NCBI GenBank assembly: GCA_903908495.1
Contig: CAIVSK010000096.1
Coordinates: forward strand, 1 to 64,000
From: Akkermansiaceae bacterium
GTDB taxonomy: Bacteria; Verrucomicrobiota; Verrucomicrobiia; Verrucomicrobiales; Akkermansiaceae
Length of the DNA stretch: 64,000 nt
Reading direction: 5' to 3'
Shown here piece by piece: positions 23,728-32,915 of the stretch. Below the pieces are notes generated by a model that had not been told where the DNA came from, did no database searches, and saw only the letters and a list, made by a program, of their open reading frames with translations. The stretch's first letter is position 1; the number at the start of each line of letters is the position of its first letter. A program made the translations under genes and the position numbers.

Positions 23728-25569
23728 TCATGCCATGCGGGCGGCCAGCAATTCGCGTTGGCGCAGGAGCTCGGCCGGCAAATGATCGCCGAGGGAGGCG
23801 AAGAACTCTTCCTGGCCGGCGATTTCGGCCTGCCACTCGGAGCTGTCCAAGGCCATGACCTGGTTGAACTCCTCCTCGGTGAAGCCTTGCAGGCCGTCGG
23901 TGTTGAAGTCGGCGAAGGCGGGACTGGCACCGACCTGGGTGTCGCAGGCAGCGACTTGGCCGTTGCAGCGTTTGACGATCCACTCCAGCACGCGCATGTT
24001 TTCGCCATAACCGGGCCACAGGAATTTGCCATCGGCGCTCTTGCGGAACCAGTTGACGTGGAAGATCTGCGGCAACTTGGTGACGTACTGGCTCATTTCC
24101 AGCCAGTGGCCGAAATAATCGCCCATGTTATATCCGCAGAACGGCAGCATCGCCATCGGATCGCGGCGGACCTTGCCGAGGGTGCCGGCGGCGGCGGCCG
24201 TCATTTCCGAACCCATGGTGGCACCGACGTACACGCCGTGCTTCCAATCGAGCGCCTGGAAAATGAGCGGCATGGTCGTGGCACGGCGGCCGCCGAATAC
24301 GATCGCGTCGATCGGCACGCCGTCCGGGTTCTGCCAGTTCGGGTCGATGGTCGGGCATTGCACGGCGGGGGCGGTGAAGCGCGCGTTGGCGTGGGCGGCG
24401 GTGCGACCGCAATCCGGTGTCCACTCCTGGCCGGTCCAATCGATGAGGTGGGCCGGCGGGGTCTTGGTCATGCCCTCCCACCACACGTCGCCATCATCGG
24501 TAAGGCCGACGTTGGTGAAGATGGCATTGGCCTTGATGGATTCCATGGCCAGCGGGTTGGTTTCATAGGCGGTGCCGGGGGCGACGCCGAAGTAACCGGT
24601 TTCCGGGTTGATGGCGTGGAGTTTGCCATCCTCGTGGGGCCACAACCAGGCGATGTCGTCACCGATGATGGAGGTTTTCCAGCCGGCATCCAGATAGGCT
24701 TTCGGCGGAATGAGCATGGCGAGGTTGGTCTTGCCGCAGGCGGAGGGGAATGCGACGGATAGATAGTTGGTGGTGCCGTCCGGGGCGTGCACGCCGACGA
24801 TGAGCATGTGCTCGGCCATCCACCGGTTGTCGCGGGCGATGTTAGAGGCGATGCGCAGCGCGAGGCACTTCTTGCCTAACAGAGCGTTGCCACCGTAACC
24901 CGAGCCAAACGACATGATCTCGCGGGTCTCTGGGAAATGCACGATATACTTATCGTCATTGCAGGGCCAGGTGGTATCGGCTTGGCCGGCGGCCAGCGGG
25001 GAGCCCACCGAGTGGAGCGAGGGGATGAAGGTGCCGAAGCCGTCGCGTTGTTTGGTGATGACGCCGGTGGCCTCATCTTCGAGGCGTTTGAGGACGTGGG
25101 CGCCCATGTGGCACATGATGCGCATGTTGGTGACGACGTAGGCGCTGTCGGTGATTTCGACGCCGATTTTGGCCAGCGGCGAATCCAGCGGGCCCATGCA
25201 GAAGGGGATCACATACATGGTGCGGCCGGTCATGCAGCCGCGGAATTTTTCATTGAGTTTGACGCGCATTTCGGCGGGATCGGCCCAATGGTTGGTGGGG
25301 CCGGCGCCATCCTTGGTGGCGGAGCAGATGAAAGTGCGGTCTTCGACGCGGGCGACGTCGGAAGTGGTCGAGCGGGCGAGGAAGCAGTTAGGGCGAGTCT
25401 CGGCGTTGAGGCGGGTGAAGGTGCCTTTTTCGACGAGGAGAGAGGTCAGGCGCTCCCATTCGGCCTGTGAGCCATCGCACCACTCGACGGCGGCGGGGGT
25501 ACACAGGGCGGTCATGTCAGTGACCCATTGTTGGAGGGCGGAGTGGGTAGTGGTTGCGGTGTAGGACAT
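23728..25569 (-). CDS. pckG: Phosphoenolpyruvate carboxykinase (GTP)
   Basis: The enzyme converts oxaloacetate and GTP to PEP, GDP and CO2, the entry step of gluconeogenesis. The 613-residue protein is the GTP type: [20 protein letters not shown] near residue 132 and the nucleotide loop [13 protein letters not shown] near 276 with the reactive cysteine. [20 protein letters not shown] lies in the N-terminal domain, and [20 protein letters not shown] follows later. The ATG at 25569 ([10 protein letters not shown]) is used; the frame is open further upstream, but the added residues do not look conserved. It is convergent with the 9-heme cytochrome gene and divergent from the rhomboid gene. Confidence 0.95.
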   Translation of the reverse strand: MSYTATTTHSALQQWVTDMTALCTPAAVEWCDGSQAEWERLTSLLVEKGTFTRLNAETRPNCFLARSTTSDVARVEDRTFICSATKDGAGPTNHWADPAEMRVKLNEKFRGCMTGRTMYVIPFCMGPLDSPLAKIGVEITDSAYVVTNMRIMCHMGAHVLKRLEDEATGVITKQRDGFGTFIPSLHSVGSPLAAGQADTTWPCNDDKYIVHFPETREIMSFGSGYGGNALLGKKCLALRIASNIARDNRWMAEHMLIVGVHAPDGTTNYLSVAFPSACGKTNLAMLIPPKAYLDAGWKTSIIGDDIAWLWPHEDGKLHAINPETGYFGVAPGTAYETNPLAMESIKANAIFTNVGLTDDGDVWWEGMTKTPPAHLIDWTGQEWTPDCGRTAAHANARFTAPAVQCPTIDPNWQNPDGVPIDAIVFGGRRATTMPLIFQALDWKHGVYVGATMGSEMTAAAAGTLGKVRRDPMAMLPFCGYNMGDYFGHWLEMSQYVTKLPQIFHVNWFRKSADGKFLWPGYGENMRVLEWIVKRCNGQVAACDTQVGASPAFADFNTDGLQGFTEEEFNQVMALDSSEWQAEIAGQEEFFASLGDHLPAELLRQRELLAARMA

Positions 25570-25789
25570 AGCGTGGGGAGAGAAGCCGGTTCGGCAGTTT
25601 TTTGCAACGCTATGAGGGAAACCGACCTGTAATTGGCAATTGATGCGCAACCCATGGTGGCACTGCGCAAGAATTAGCAGCGTGGCCAGCCCGCAGGGTG
25701 GAAGCGGCGATGGGACGATTCGACCGTCCGCTCCATCCGCAAGGCGGAAAGGAGCCCCCCACGACGGGAGGATCTTTTCGTGCGGGGGC

Positions 25790-25817
25790 TTGCGAAAGGT
25801 GGCTTGCTGTGTTAAGC
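25790..25817 (+). promoter_or_regulatory. Candidate promoter for the rhomboid gene
   Basis: TTGCGA (25790-25795) and TTAAGC (25812-25817) are 16 bases apart. The -10-like box ends 9 bases before ATG 25827, so the transcript would be nearly leaderless. The rest of the 257-base region between pckG and this gene shows no gene. Confidence 0.4.
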
Positions 25818-25826
25818 CCGCCTTGC

Positions 25827-26711
25827 ATGGGACTGGCAGAGCGAAATTACGGGCCGCGGCATGAGCAGAGGGATGGCGGAGCTTCCCAGCTTACGCCAGT
25901 GGTCAAATGGCTGATCATCACCAATCTGGCGGTGTTTTTCGGCGACATCCTGTTGTGCAATGGCCAACTGGGCGAGTGGGGGTGCTTCACCATCGACTCG
26001 GCTTTGGGCCACGGCCGGGTGTGGGAGTTTCTAACATTTCAGTTCCTGCATGCCAGTGTGCTGCACGTGGTTTTCAACATGCTGGTGCTGTTTTTTTTCG
26101 GCCCGTGGGCGGAGCGCTGGTGGGGCCCGCGGCGGTTTCTGGCGTTCTATCTGCTCTGCGGCTGCGCTGGCGCGGCCTTCTTCACCTTGCTGGCGTGGCT
26201 GGGCATCCTGCAACCGCCGCCGGGCGCGCCGCCGCTGAGCTACATGCCGCTGGTCGGGGCCTCGGCCGGGATCTATGGCATCTTGGTGGGCGTGGCGGTG
26301 ATTGCACCGGGCCTGCGGGTGGCGTTGTATTTTCCGCCGGTTGAAATGTCGATACGGCAACTGGCCATGATCATGCTGGCGATCGCGGCTGGGTCGGTGA
26401 TTCTGGGTTTGGGCGGCAACGCGGGTGGCGAGGCCGGCCACTTGGGCGGGGCGATTCTGGGGTTTGTGCTGATGCGCCAGCCGCGCTGGCTGGCGTGGGC
26501 CGGCGGCCGCGGGGCTGCGGTGGAGATTCTCCGGCCGAAATTTTTCGGGGTGCGGGCGGAGGCGAAATTGCGGCCGCGCACTGAGATTGACCTCAGCAGT
26601 CAGGACGAGGTGGATCGCATTTTGGACAAAATCACCTTGAGCGGGTTTCAGAGTCTGACCGACACCGAGCGCGCCATTCTCCAACAGGTTGCCAATTCCC
26701 ATCCCCGCTGA
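25827..26711 (+). CDS. Rhomboid family intramembrane serine protease
   Basis: A 294-residue protein with six membrane segments (about 25-220). The rhomboid landmarks are present: an HxxxN-type [19 protein letters not shown] in the second helix, the catalytic serine in [13 protein letters not shown], and the histidine in [11 protein letters not shown]. The soluble tail [20 protein letters not shown] is the short C-terminal domain often attached to rhomboids of this bacterial group. It should cut membrane-anchored substrates; none can be named. No other Met lies near the start, so ATG 25827 is likely. Only two bases separate it from mazG, so they form an operon. Confidence 0.88.
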   Translation: MGLAERNYGPRHEQRDGGASQLTPVVKWLIITNLAVFFGDILLCNGQLGEWGCFTIDSALGHGRVWEFLTFQFLHASVLHVVFNMLVLFFFGPWAERWWGPRRFLAFYLLCGCAGAAFFTLLAWLGILQPPPGAPPLSYMPLVGASAGIYGILVGVAVIAPGLRVALYFPPVEMSIRQLAMIMLAIAAGSVILGLGGNAGGEAGHLGGAILGFVLMRQPRWLAWAGGRGAAVEILRPKFFGVRAEAKLRPRTEIDLSSQDEVDRILDKITLSGFQSLTDTERAILQQVANSHPR

Positions 26712-26713
26712 CC

Positions 26714-27532
26714 ATGACCGACGCCGCAATGATGGATGCCCCGGATCCCGCCGCGCAACTCGCCCGGCTGCGGGCGATCATGCACCGGCTGCGGGCCCCG
26801 GGCGGCTGCCCGTGGGATGCGGAACAATCGCATGCCTCGCTCATTCCCAATCTCATCGAAGAAGCCTACGAGACGGTGGATACCATCCAGCGCGGCGATT
26901 TTGCCCACCTGCGGGAAGAGCTCGGCGACTTGTTGTTGCAGGTGGTTTTTCACAGCGAGTTGGCGGAGGAGGCCGGTCATTTCAATCTCGATGACGTTGC
27001 CCGCGAAATCAGCGACAAGCTCATCCGGCGCCATCCTCATGTGTTTGGCCAGAGCGACGCTGCCAGCTCCGACGCCGTGCTCCAACAATGGGACCAAATC
27101 AAACGCGAGGAAAAAGGTGCCAGTGAGCAACCCTACCTCCACGGCATCGGCCACGGCCTGCCCGCCCTCCTGCGCGCCGCCAAACTGCAGAAAAAGGCCG
27201 CCAAGGTCGGCTTCGACTGGCCGGAAGAAAGCGGGGTGCTCGCCAAGATCCGCGAGGAGTTGGATGAACTCCAGCACGCCATCGCGGCCGGCGACCCGGC
27301 GGCCATCGTCGAGGAGACCGGCGACCTGTTGTTTTCCATCGTCAACCTGACCCGGTTCCGACGCTTCGATCCGGAGCTGGTGATGTTCGGCGCCAATGCC
27401 AAGTTTGAACAACGCTTTGGCGTCATGGAGCAGCTGCTCCAATCGGCCGGCCTGGCCCTGGAGGCCGCCAGCCTCGAGCAAATGGAGGCCGCCTGGCAGC
27501 AGGCGAAAGCGCAGCTTAAGGCGTCGTTGTGA
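26714..27532 (+). CDS. mazG: Nucleoside triphosphate pyrophosphohydrolase MazG
   Basis: MazG hydrolyses (d)NTPs to NMP and pyrophosphate, cleaning the pool and affecting ppGpp levels. The 272-residue protein has two MazG domains. The first has CPWDAEQSHASLIPNLIEEA with metal-binding acids in EEAYE and EELGDLLLQ (about 35-85). The second (about 130-255) has VEETGDLLFSIVNLTR. The linker RRHPHVFG is typical of the family. Start ATG 26714 follows the rhomboid stop by two bases. Its last 17 bases overlap the 3' end of the convergent CAP-domain gene. Confidence 0.92.
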   Translation: MTDAAMMDAPDPAAQLARLRAIMHRLRAPGGCPWDAEQSHASLIPNLIEEAYETVDTIQRGDFAHLREELGDLLLQVVFHSELAEEAGHFNLDDVAREISDKLIRRHPHVFGQSDAASSDAVLQQWDQIKREEKGASEQPYLHGIGHGLPALLRAAKLQKKAAKVGFDWPEESGVLAKIREELDELQHAIAAGDPAAIVEETGDLLFSIVNLTRFRRFDPELVMFGANAKFEQRFGVMEQLLQSAGLALEAASLEQMEAAWQQAKAQLKASL

Positions 27533-30233
27533 CCTTCACCCGGAGAAACCCCTTGCCGGTGAGGCCATCCGCCGCATCGAGCTTGAACGTCCGGTATTCA
27601 TAACCACTGGGTGCCGCCGGCAAGCCGGTGGTCACCGCTGGCGCCACCACGGATACCGAACTGGTGAAACTGGCCATGTCGAGCCCGCCTTGGACGGTGT
27701 AGATGACGCCATCCTGGGTGGCCGACGGCGACGGTGTCCCGCTGAAAGTGGGAGTGCCCGCCCGCACGGCGATGGTGAGCAAGAGTTTTTTGGAGCTGCC
27801 ATCGGAGGTGAGCACATTGAGTTTGGCGCGGCCGCTGGGGCTGATGGGATTGCCGCCGAGGGCGAATTCCAGCAGGTCGACCTGCCCGTCCTGGTCCGGG
27901 TCCGCCCCCGGCCCGACAATGGCGGCATCGGTGACTCCGGCAAAGTATGTATTCATCCAGGCTTCAAACAAACTCATGTAGCTGGCGCTGACCAGCGCGC
28001 TGTCGGACTTGCCGGACTTTTTCGCGTAGGCGGTAACCGTCAGGGTGGAGGCATCCGTCGGCACGCTCAGGCCGCTGAGCGGACTCGCGCCGGACAGTTC
28101 GGCACCGCCGTTGATGCGGTAGTAAATGGTGGCACCGCTCTCGCCGGTGAGCGTGATCGCCTGGCCGGAGGCGTACGCGCCACCCACCGGACTGAAGACC
28201 GGCGTGGTGGTGAGAGCCGCCGTGCTGAGCGCCAGTTGCTTCATCGGGCCATAGGGCATCCAGACATTGCCGAGCTTGGTGCGCATCCGCAGGCGCAAGT
28301 CCAGGCCGTTGGTCAGGCTCACCCCCGCAGTGGTGCTGTTGAAGGTGAAGCTGGTGGCGGTGCCGGCCAGGTCATTGGTCTTGGCCAGGTTCAGCCACTG
28401 GCAATTGGTGCTGCTGATGTCATCCAGAAAAATGCCGGTCGGGTAGATGGTGTAGTCGGTCCCCATGTATGCTTGGTCCGCGTAAAACGACTTGCCCGCC
28501 CCCACGCCCAAACGGAAACGCACGCGCAGCGGGACCGCCGAGGCGCTCAGCGGCAGTGCCACGGTGGTGGCGGTGGTATCCGCCGCGGTATTGCCCACCA
28601 CCGCCGCGCCTTGTTGGGTCCAGCTGAGGCCGCCATCATTGCTGAGTTCCACCACCAGACTGCTATCCGGGCTCATGTAGCCGCGCCGGTACTTGAAGTT
28701 GAGGGTGGCGGAAGCACCGGGCAGCAACTCGCGGACCAGTTCGAACGATTGCCCGGGCACCCCGTTGAGCCGCTGGTCATAATATACCGGGAACGTCAGC
28801 CGAAATGATTTGGCACCGCTGATGGGCGCGAAGGTCGGGTAGCCGGCGAAAACGCACGTCGAACGGAACGTATAACTCGCCGCCGTGCTGGGAATGACCC
28901 CGGGGGTCGGCGAGTCCTCCGCAGCTTCGGTCCAGGCGGTGCTCAGCGGTTGAAAACAATTCACCTGGATGGCCTCGGCCTTGGAGGGCGGGCTGAGTTG
29001 ATAGGTTGCGGCGGTGGTGGTCGACGGGGCGCTATCACCGAACACCGATTGATCGGAGGTCAGTTGGTTCGGATTGATCAGGGTCACCGCATAGCTGTAA
29101 GAACCCGGCACCCCGCTGCCGGTCATCCCGCTGACCGTGATGTTGTAGCGGGTATCGGCGCTCACCGTGGTGACCGCCTGTGCATCGGGCACTTGCCACA
29201 CGATGCTCGGATCGCCATAACCGCCGTTCCTGGATTGAATGACCACCGGCACCGTCACCCCGGCCGCCGTCGTCATCGCCACGCTCGCCGTGCCAAACCC
29301 CGCCCCCGCATAACTCAACGACCACAGCGCCGAGTTCAATGGCGCCGGAAAAAACCCCGCCGCCGGATAGGCCACGAACCGGGGTGTCACCACCGCCATC
29401 TCGCTGAGCTTGGGCACCACATACAGGACGTTGGTGGGCGGTCGCACCGTGTTGGTCGACGGGTCATACGAGCCCGGGGTGTCGCCCGTCGCAAAGTCCG
29501 TCGCTGGCGGGTAAAGCGCCCACCGCCTGTGCCCCACCGGCAGGTTCGAGTCACCGGTGGCGTTGAGGGCACTCTCGCCCAGATAGGAATCCACCGCGGC
29601 GGGCCCGTAAAAGCCAAACGCCAGATTGCCGTGATTGTTCGCGTTCCAGGCCGCAGTGGTCCACGCCACGCAACTCGCCTGCAGCGGCGTGTGGGTGATG
29701 GCCGCAGTGGCATTGCCCAAGGGTGGATAGATCGTCGCCCCGCTGCTGTAGCCATAGGTGCGGATGATCATGTAGGCCGAGCGCTGGGCGGCGGCGGCTT
29801 TGGTGACCGACGCCGCCAGCGGCGGGGTGGAGGTCGGACTGTAGAGATTGGTCGGATCGCTCGCGTCGATCAGCACGGTGCCCCCGGTGTTGAGATGGGC
29901 TGTGGCCGGCACCTGGCACAAGGCCCGGAAAAAATTCAGCCGCCGCTCCACGTCGGTGACGAACGCGGCCGCCGTGGCACCCTCCGCATTCGTGTAGGGA
30001 CTGGCCGCCGTGTAATTGCCGGTCCACGCGCAGCGGTCCCAGTAGCCTTCCGACGCTTGATAGACACCCTGCCAGAACGCCACCACATCGTTGCGGCTTT
30101 GCCCGTCGACAGTGAACCCACTGCTGGCCACCGGATAGCTCCCCGGCGTCCACGCCACCAACCCGACGGGCCAGCCAACACAGAACACAACGAGTGCCCT
30201 CAGAAACGCAGCCTTGCCGGTATTTTTACTCAT
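27516..30233 (-). CDS. Secreted CAP-domain protein with chitobiase-like and C-terminal modules
   Basis: A 905-residue exported protein. A signal peptide (about 1-27) is followed by a CAP/SCP-like domain (about 40-260) with ERRLNFFRALC, the conserved-looking LPVGHRRWALYP and AWNANNHGNLAFGFYG. The middle (about 270-640) is beta-rich and unassigned. A CHB_HEX_C-like domain (about 670-755) reads TPVFSPVGGAYASGQAITLT with TIYYRINGG. The C-terminal 130 residues begin with the acidic loop DPDQDGQVDLLEFALGGNP, the module also found in the 2915-residue and 1138-residue proteins. CAP proteins bind lipids or glycans or act as proteases; the activity here is unknown. It is divergent from ilvB. Confidence 0.75.
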   Translation of the reverse strand: MSKNTGKAAFLRALVVFCVGWPVGLVAWTPGSYPVASSGFTVDGQSRNDVVAFWQGVYQASEGYWDRCAWTGNYTAASPYTNAEGATAAAFVTDVERRLNFFRALCQVPATAHLNTGGTVLIDASDPTNLYSPTSTPPLAASVTKAAAAQRSAYMIIRTYGYSSGATIYPPLGNATAAITHTPLQASCVAWTTAAWNANNHGNLAFGFYGPAAVDSYLGESALNATGDSNLPVGHRRWALYPPATDFATGDTPGSYDPSTNTVRPPTNVLYVVPKLSEMAVVTPRFVAYPAAGFFPAPLNSALWSLSYAGAGFGTASVAMTTAAGVTVPVVIQSRNGGYGDPSIVWQVPDAQAVTTVSADTRYNITVSGMTGSGVPGSYSYAVTLINPNQLTSDQSVFGDSAPSTTTAATYQLSPPSKAEAIQVNCFQPLSTAWTEAAEDSPTPGVIPSTAASYTFRSTCVFAGYPTFAPISGAKSFRLTFPVYYDQRLNGVPGQSFELVRELLPGASATLNFKYRRGYMSPDSSLVVELSNDGGLSWTQQGAAVVGNTAADTTATTVALPLSASAVPLRVRFRLGVGAGKSFYADQAYMGTDYTIYPTGIFLDDISSTNCQWLNLAKTNDLAGTATSFTFNSTTAGVSLTNGLDLRLRMRTKLGNVWMPYGPMKQLALSTAALTTTPVFSPVGGAYASGQAITLTGESGATIYYRINGGAELSGASPLSGLSVPTDASTLTVTAYAKKSGKSDSALVSASYMSLFEAWMNTYFAGVTDAAIVGPGADPDQDGQVDLLEFALGGNPISPSGRAKLNVLTSDGSSKKLLLTIAVRAGTPTFSGTPSPSATQDGVIYTVQGGLDMASFTSSVSVVAPAVTTGLPAAPSGYEYRTFKLDAADGLTGKGFLRVKVTTTP

Positions 30234-30463
30234 TTTGGATCAATGTGACAGAAGTACAAATGCCCTGCATCGGGGCGGAGTCAACCATTATAGCCCAACA
30301 ATTTACCAAGTGCATCGCCGGTCCCGGATCCGGTATTCCTACTAAACAGCCGATTTTGCTGCGAACCAATCATGAGACCGAGCAAAATACGGACTAAAAC
30401 CGCGATTTTAACAATTGAAATCATGATTCGACACCGATTTGCCCGAAAATCGTCACATTTTAG

Positions 30464-30491
30464 TTGTCAGTTTTCAAAATCCCGCCAAAGT
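30464..30491 (+). promoter_or_regulatory. Candidate promoter for ilvB
   Basis: TTGTCA (30464-30469) and CAAAGT (30486-30491) are 16 bases apart, with ATG 30514 following after 22 bases. The 280-base divergent region is AT-rich (30340-30513). I see no branched-chain leader peptide or attenuator hairpin. Confidence 0.35.
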
Positions 30492-30513
30492 TTCCTTCTC
30501 AACCCCAATTTTC

Positions 30514-32241
30514 ATGAAAACGGAGCAACTTGATGGCGCACAGGCCCTGATCAAAACCTTGGATGATCTCGGCATTGAATATATTTTCGGCTATTCCGGC
30601 GGTGCGGCGCTGCCGATCTTTGACGCGCTGGAGACGGTCAAGACCAACATGAAGTTCATTCTCGCCCGCCACGAGCAGGGCGCGGTGCACATGGCCGACG
30701 GCTACGGCCGGGCCACCGGCAAGCCCGCCGCCGTGCTGGTCACCTCAGGCCCCGGTGCCGGTAACACCGTCACCGGCCTGATGACCGCCCAAATGGACTC
30801 GGTGCCGATGCTCGTCATCTGTGGCCAGCAGGTGACCTGGATGCTCGGCAAGGACGCGTTCCAAGAGGCCGATATTTTCGGCATCACCATGCCGGTGGTC
30901 AAACACAACTTCCTGGTCAAGCAGACCAACGACCTGCCGCGCATCATCCGCGCGGCCCACCACATCGCCACCACCGGGCGGCCCGGTCCGGTGCTCATCG
31001 ACGTGCCCAAGGACGTGTCGCAGGGGCCGTTCAGCGGCGAACTCGATCCACCGCTGGACCTGCCGGGCTACCATCCGGAGCGGGCGTTCGACATTGATCT
31101 GGCGCTCATCGACGAGGCGGTGCAGCTTCTGTCGCACGCCAAGCGGCCGGTGATTTTGGCGGGTCAGGGCGCGATGATCGCGCGGGCCAGCGCTGAATTG
31201 ATGGAGTTTGCCGAAACCCTCGGCTGCCCGGTCACCAACACGCTGTTAGGCAAGGGCGTGTTCCCGGAGACCCACAAGCTGTCGCTGGGCATGATCGGCA
31301 TGCACGGCACCGCCTACGCCAACAAGGCGATCTGCGAGGCGGACTTGATCTTCAATGTCGGCTCGCGGTTTGATGACCGCATCATCGGCAAACCCGCGGA
31401 GTTTGGCAAAAACGCGAAAATCATCCACGTTGACATCGACCCGGCGGAGATGAACAAGATGATCCGCCCGCACATCCAAATCGTGGGTGACGCCAAGGCG
31501 GTGCTCGACGCCCTGAACAAGCGCATCGGCAAGTTGGAGACGGCGCCGTGGCTCGCCACCCTCGATGGCTACAAGAAGAGATATCCGCTCAACTATAAGA
31601 AGCAAGGCGGCCTGCGGATGCAGCAGGTCATCCAGGAGTTTTACAAACAAACCAAGGGCAAGGCGATTGTGGCCACCGATGTGGGCCAGCACCAGATGTG
31701 GGCCGCCCAGTTCTTCCTCAATGACCGGCCGCACGAATGGCTGTCCTCCGGCGGCGCGGGCACCATGGGCTTCGGCTTCCCGGCCGCCATCGGCGCCCAG
31801 TTCGCCTGCCCCGACAAGACGGTCATTTCGTTCTCCGGCGACGGCGGTTTCCAAATGACCTGCTTCGAGCTCGCCACCGTCGCCATCCACAAGCTGCCGG
31901 TCAAGATCGTGGTCCTCAACAACCACTATCTCGGCATGGTCCGCCAATGGCAGGAAATGTTCTTCGACGACCGCAAGTCCGGCGTGGACCTCATTGGCAA
32001 TCCGGATTTCTGCAAACTCGCCGCCGCCTACGGCATTCCCAGCGTGCACATCAAACGCCCGGCCGACGTCACCCGCATGGTCAAGAAGGCCCTCGCCTAC
32101 CGCGACGGGCCGATGCTCATCCACGCCGAGTGCATCAAAACCGACAATGTGTTTCCGATGATTCCCGCTGGCGCAGCCCTCGAAGACATGCTCATCGAGC
32201 CGCCCAAACACAAACTGGCCAAGCCCACCGGTTCCACGTGA
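30514..32241 (+). CDS. ilvB: Acetolactate synthase large subunit
   Basis: The large catalytic subunit of acetohydroxyacid synthase makes acetolactate from pyruvate in valine/leucine/isoleucine synthesis. The 575-residue ThDP enzyme shows [20 protein letters not shown] near residue 20, the catalytic glutamate in [20 protein letters not shown] near 50, and the C-terminal ThDP/Mg motif [17 protein letters not shown] near 440 with [13 protein letters not shown] after it. It starts at ATG 30514; an open frame continues upstream through TTG 30439 but lacks conserved sequence. The regulatory subunit gene follows after 42 bases. Confidence 0.95.
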   Translation: MKTEQLDGAQALIKTLDDLGIEYIFGYSGGAALPIFDALETVKTNMKFILARHEQGAVHMADGYGRATGKPAAVLVTSGPGAGNTVTGLMTAQMDSVPMLVICGQQVTWMLGKDAFQEADIFGITMPVVKHNFLVKQTNDLPRIIRAAHHIATTGRPGPVLIDVPKDVSQGPFSGELDPPLDLPGYHPERAFDIDLALIDEAVQLLSHAKRPVILAGQGAMIARASAELMEFAETLGCPVTNTLLGKGVFPETHKLSLGMIGMHGTAYANKAICEADLIFNVGSRFDDRIIGKPAEFGKNAKIIHVDIDPAEMNKMIRPHIQIVGDAKAVLDALNKRIGKLETAPWLATLDGYKKRYPLNYKKQGGLRMQQVIQEFYKQTKGKAIVATDVGQHQMWAAQFFLNDRPHEWLSSGGAGTMGFGFPAAIGAQFACPDKTVISFSGDGGFQMTCFELATVAIHKLPVKIVVLNNHYLGMVRQWQEMFFDDRKSGVDLIGNPDFCKLAAAYGIPSVHIKRPADVTRMVKKALAYRDGPMLIHAECIKTDNVFPMIPAGAALEDMLIEPPKHKLAKPTGST

Positions 32242-32283
32242 GCCACGTCCTCCCCCGATCTAACCGCTAACCCGCCACCGTTC

Positions 32284-32823
32284 ATGTCTTCCACCCCTAC
32301 TTCCACCGCGACTCCCGCTGAGACCTCGCCCAGACAGGTGCCGCATACCCTTTCGGTTTACGTCAACAACCGCCCCGGCGTGTTGATGCGGATTTGCCAG
32401 GTGTTCGCCCGCCGCGCCTTCAACATCGATTCGCTCGTCGTCTCGCAGGGCCGCGACGCGCGCTTTTCGCGCATTACCATCGGCCTCACCGGCGATCCCG
32501 AAGGCTTGGAGCAGATTGTCAAGCAGGTCGCCAAGCTCATTGACGTGATCCATTGTTCCGAGCACACCCTCGACCACTCGGTGACCAAGGAAATGGTGCT
32601 CATCAAGATCCGCTGCTCGCCCAATGAACGCTCCCAGGCGCTGCAAATCGCCGAGCACTTCTCCGGCAAGACCGTCGATCTGACCCCGGTCTCGATGATT
32701 GTCATGATCACCGGCGACACCCCCAAGCTCGACTCCGCCATCGCCATGTTCTCGCAGTTCGAAATCATCGAAACCGTGCGCACCGGCAAGGTCGTCATGG
32801 CCCGCGGCGAACAACCGACGTAA
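32284..32823 (+). CDS. ilvN: Acetolactate synthase small (regulatory) subunit
   Basis: The small subunit of 179 residues activates the large subunit and confers feedback inhibition by valine. The ACT domain (about 20-95) begins HTLSVYVNNRPGVLMRICQV with the conserved RRAFNIDSL stretch. The C-terminal domain (about 100-179) holds KEMVLIKIR and later FEIIETVRTGKVVMARG. The gene is also called ilvH. A Ser/Thr/Pro-rich N-terminal extension (about 1-18) precedes the ACT domain. It is an operon partner of ilvB. Confidence 0.94.
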   Translation: MSSTPTSTATPAETSPRQVPHTLSVYVNNRPGVLMRICQVFARRAFNIDSLVVSQGRDARFSRITIGLTGDPEGLEQIVKQVAKLIDVIHCSEHTLDHSVTKEMVLIKIRCSPNERSQALQIAEHFSGKTVDLTPVSMIVMITGDTPKLDSAIAMFSQFEIIETVRTGKVVMARGEQPT

Positions 32824-32873
32824 AGCCCCGCAAGAGGCCAACAGGCGGAGCGCCCGATAGTGTCAATCTAGCA

Positions 32874-32900
32874 GCATGACAGGCATATTGCCTGTCATGC
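32874..32900. terminator. Perfect 12-bp hairpin between ilvN and polA
   Basis: GCATGACAGGCA and TGCCTGTCATGC flank a three-base TAT loop, with no mismatch. It lies between convergent genes. It may be a bidirectional terminator, but its TGACAGGCA core also looks like a dispersed REP-type palindrome. Confidence 0.6.
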
Positions 32901-32915
32901 GTGCCCCCGGATCGC

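Noticed and set aside
30234-30513. Branched-chain leader peptide / attenuator before ilvB
   Set aside because: No short frame rich in Ile/Val/Leu codons and no terminator-antiterminator pair was found.
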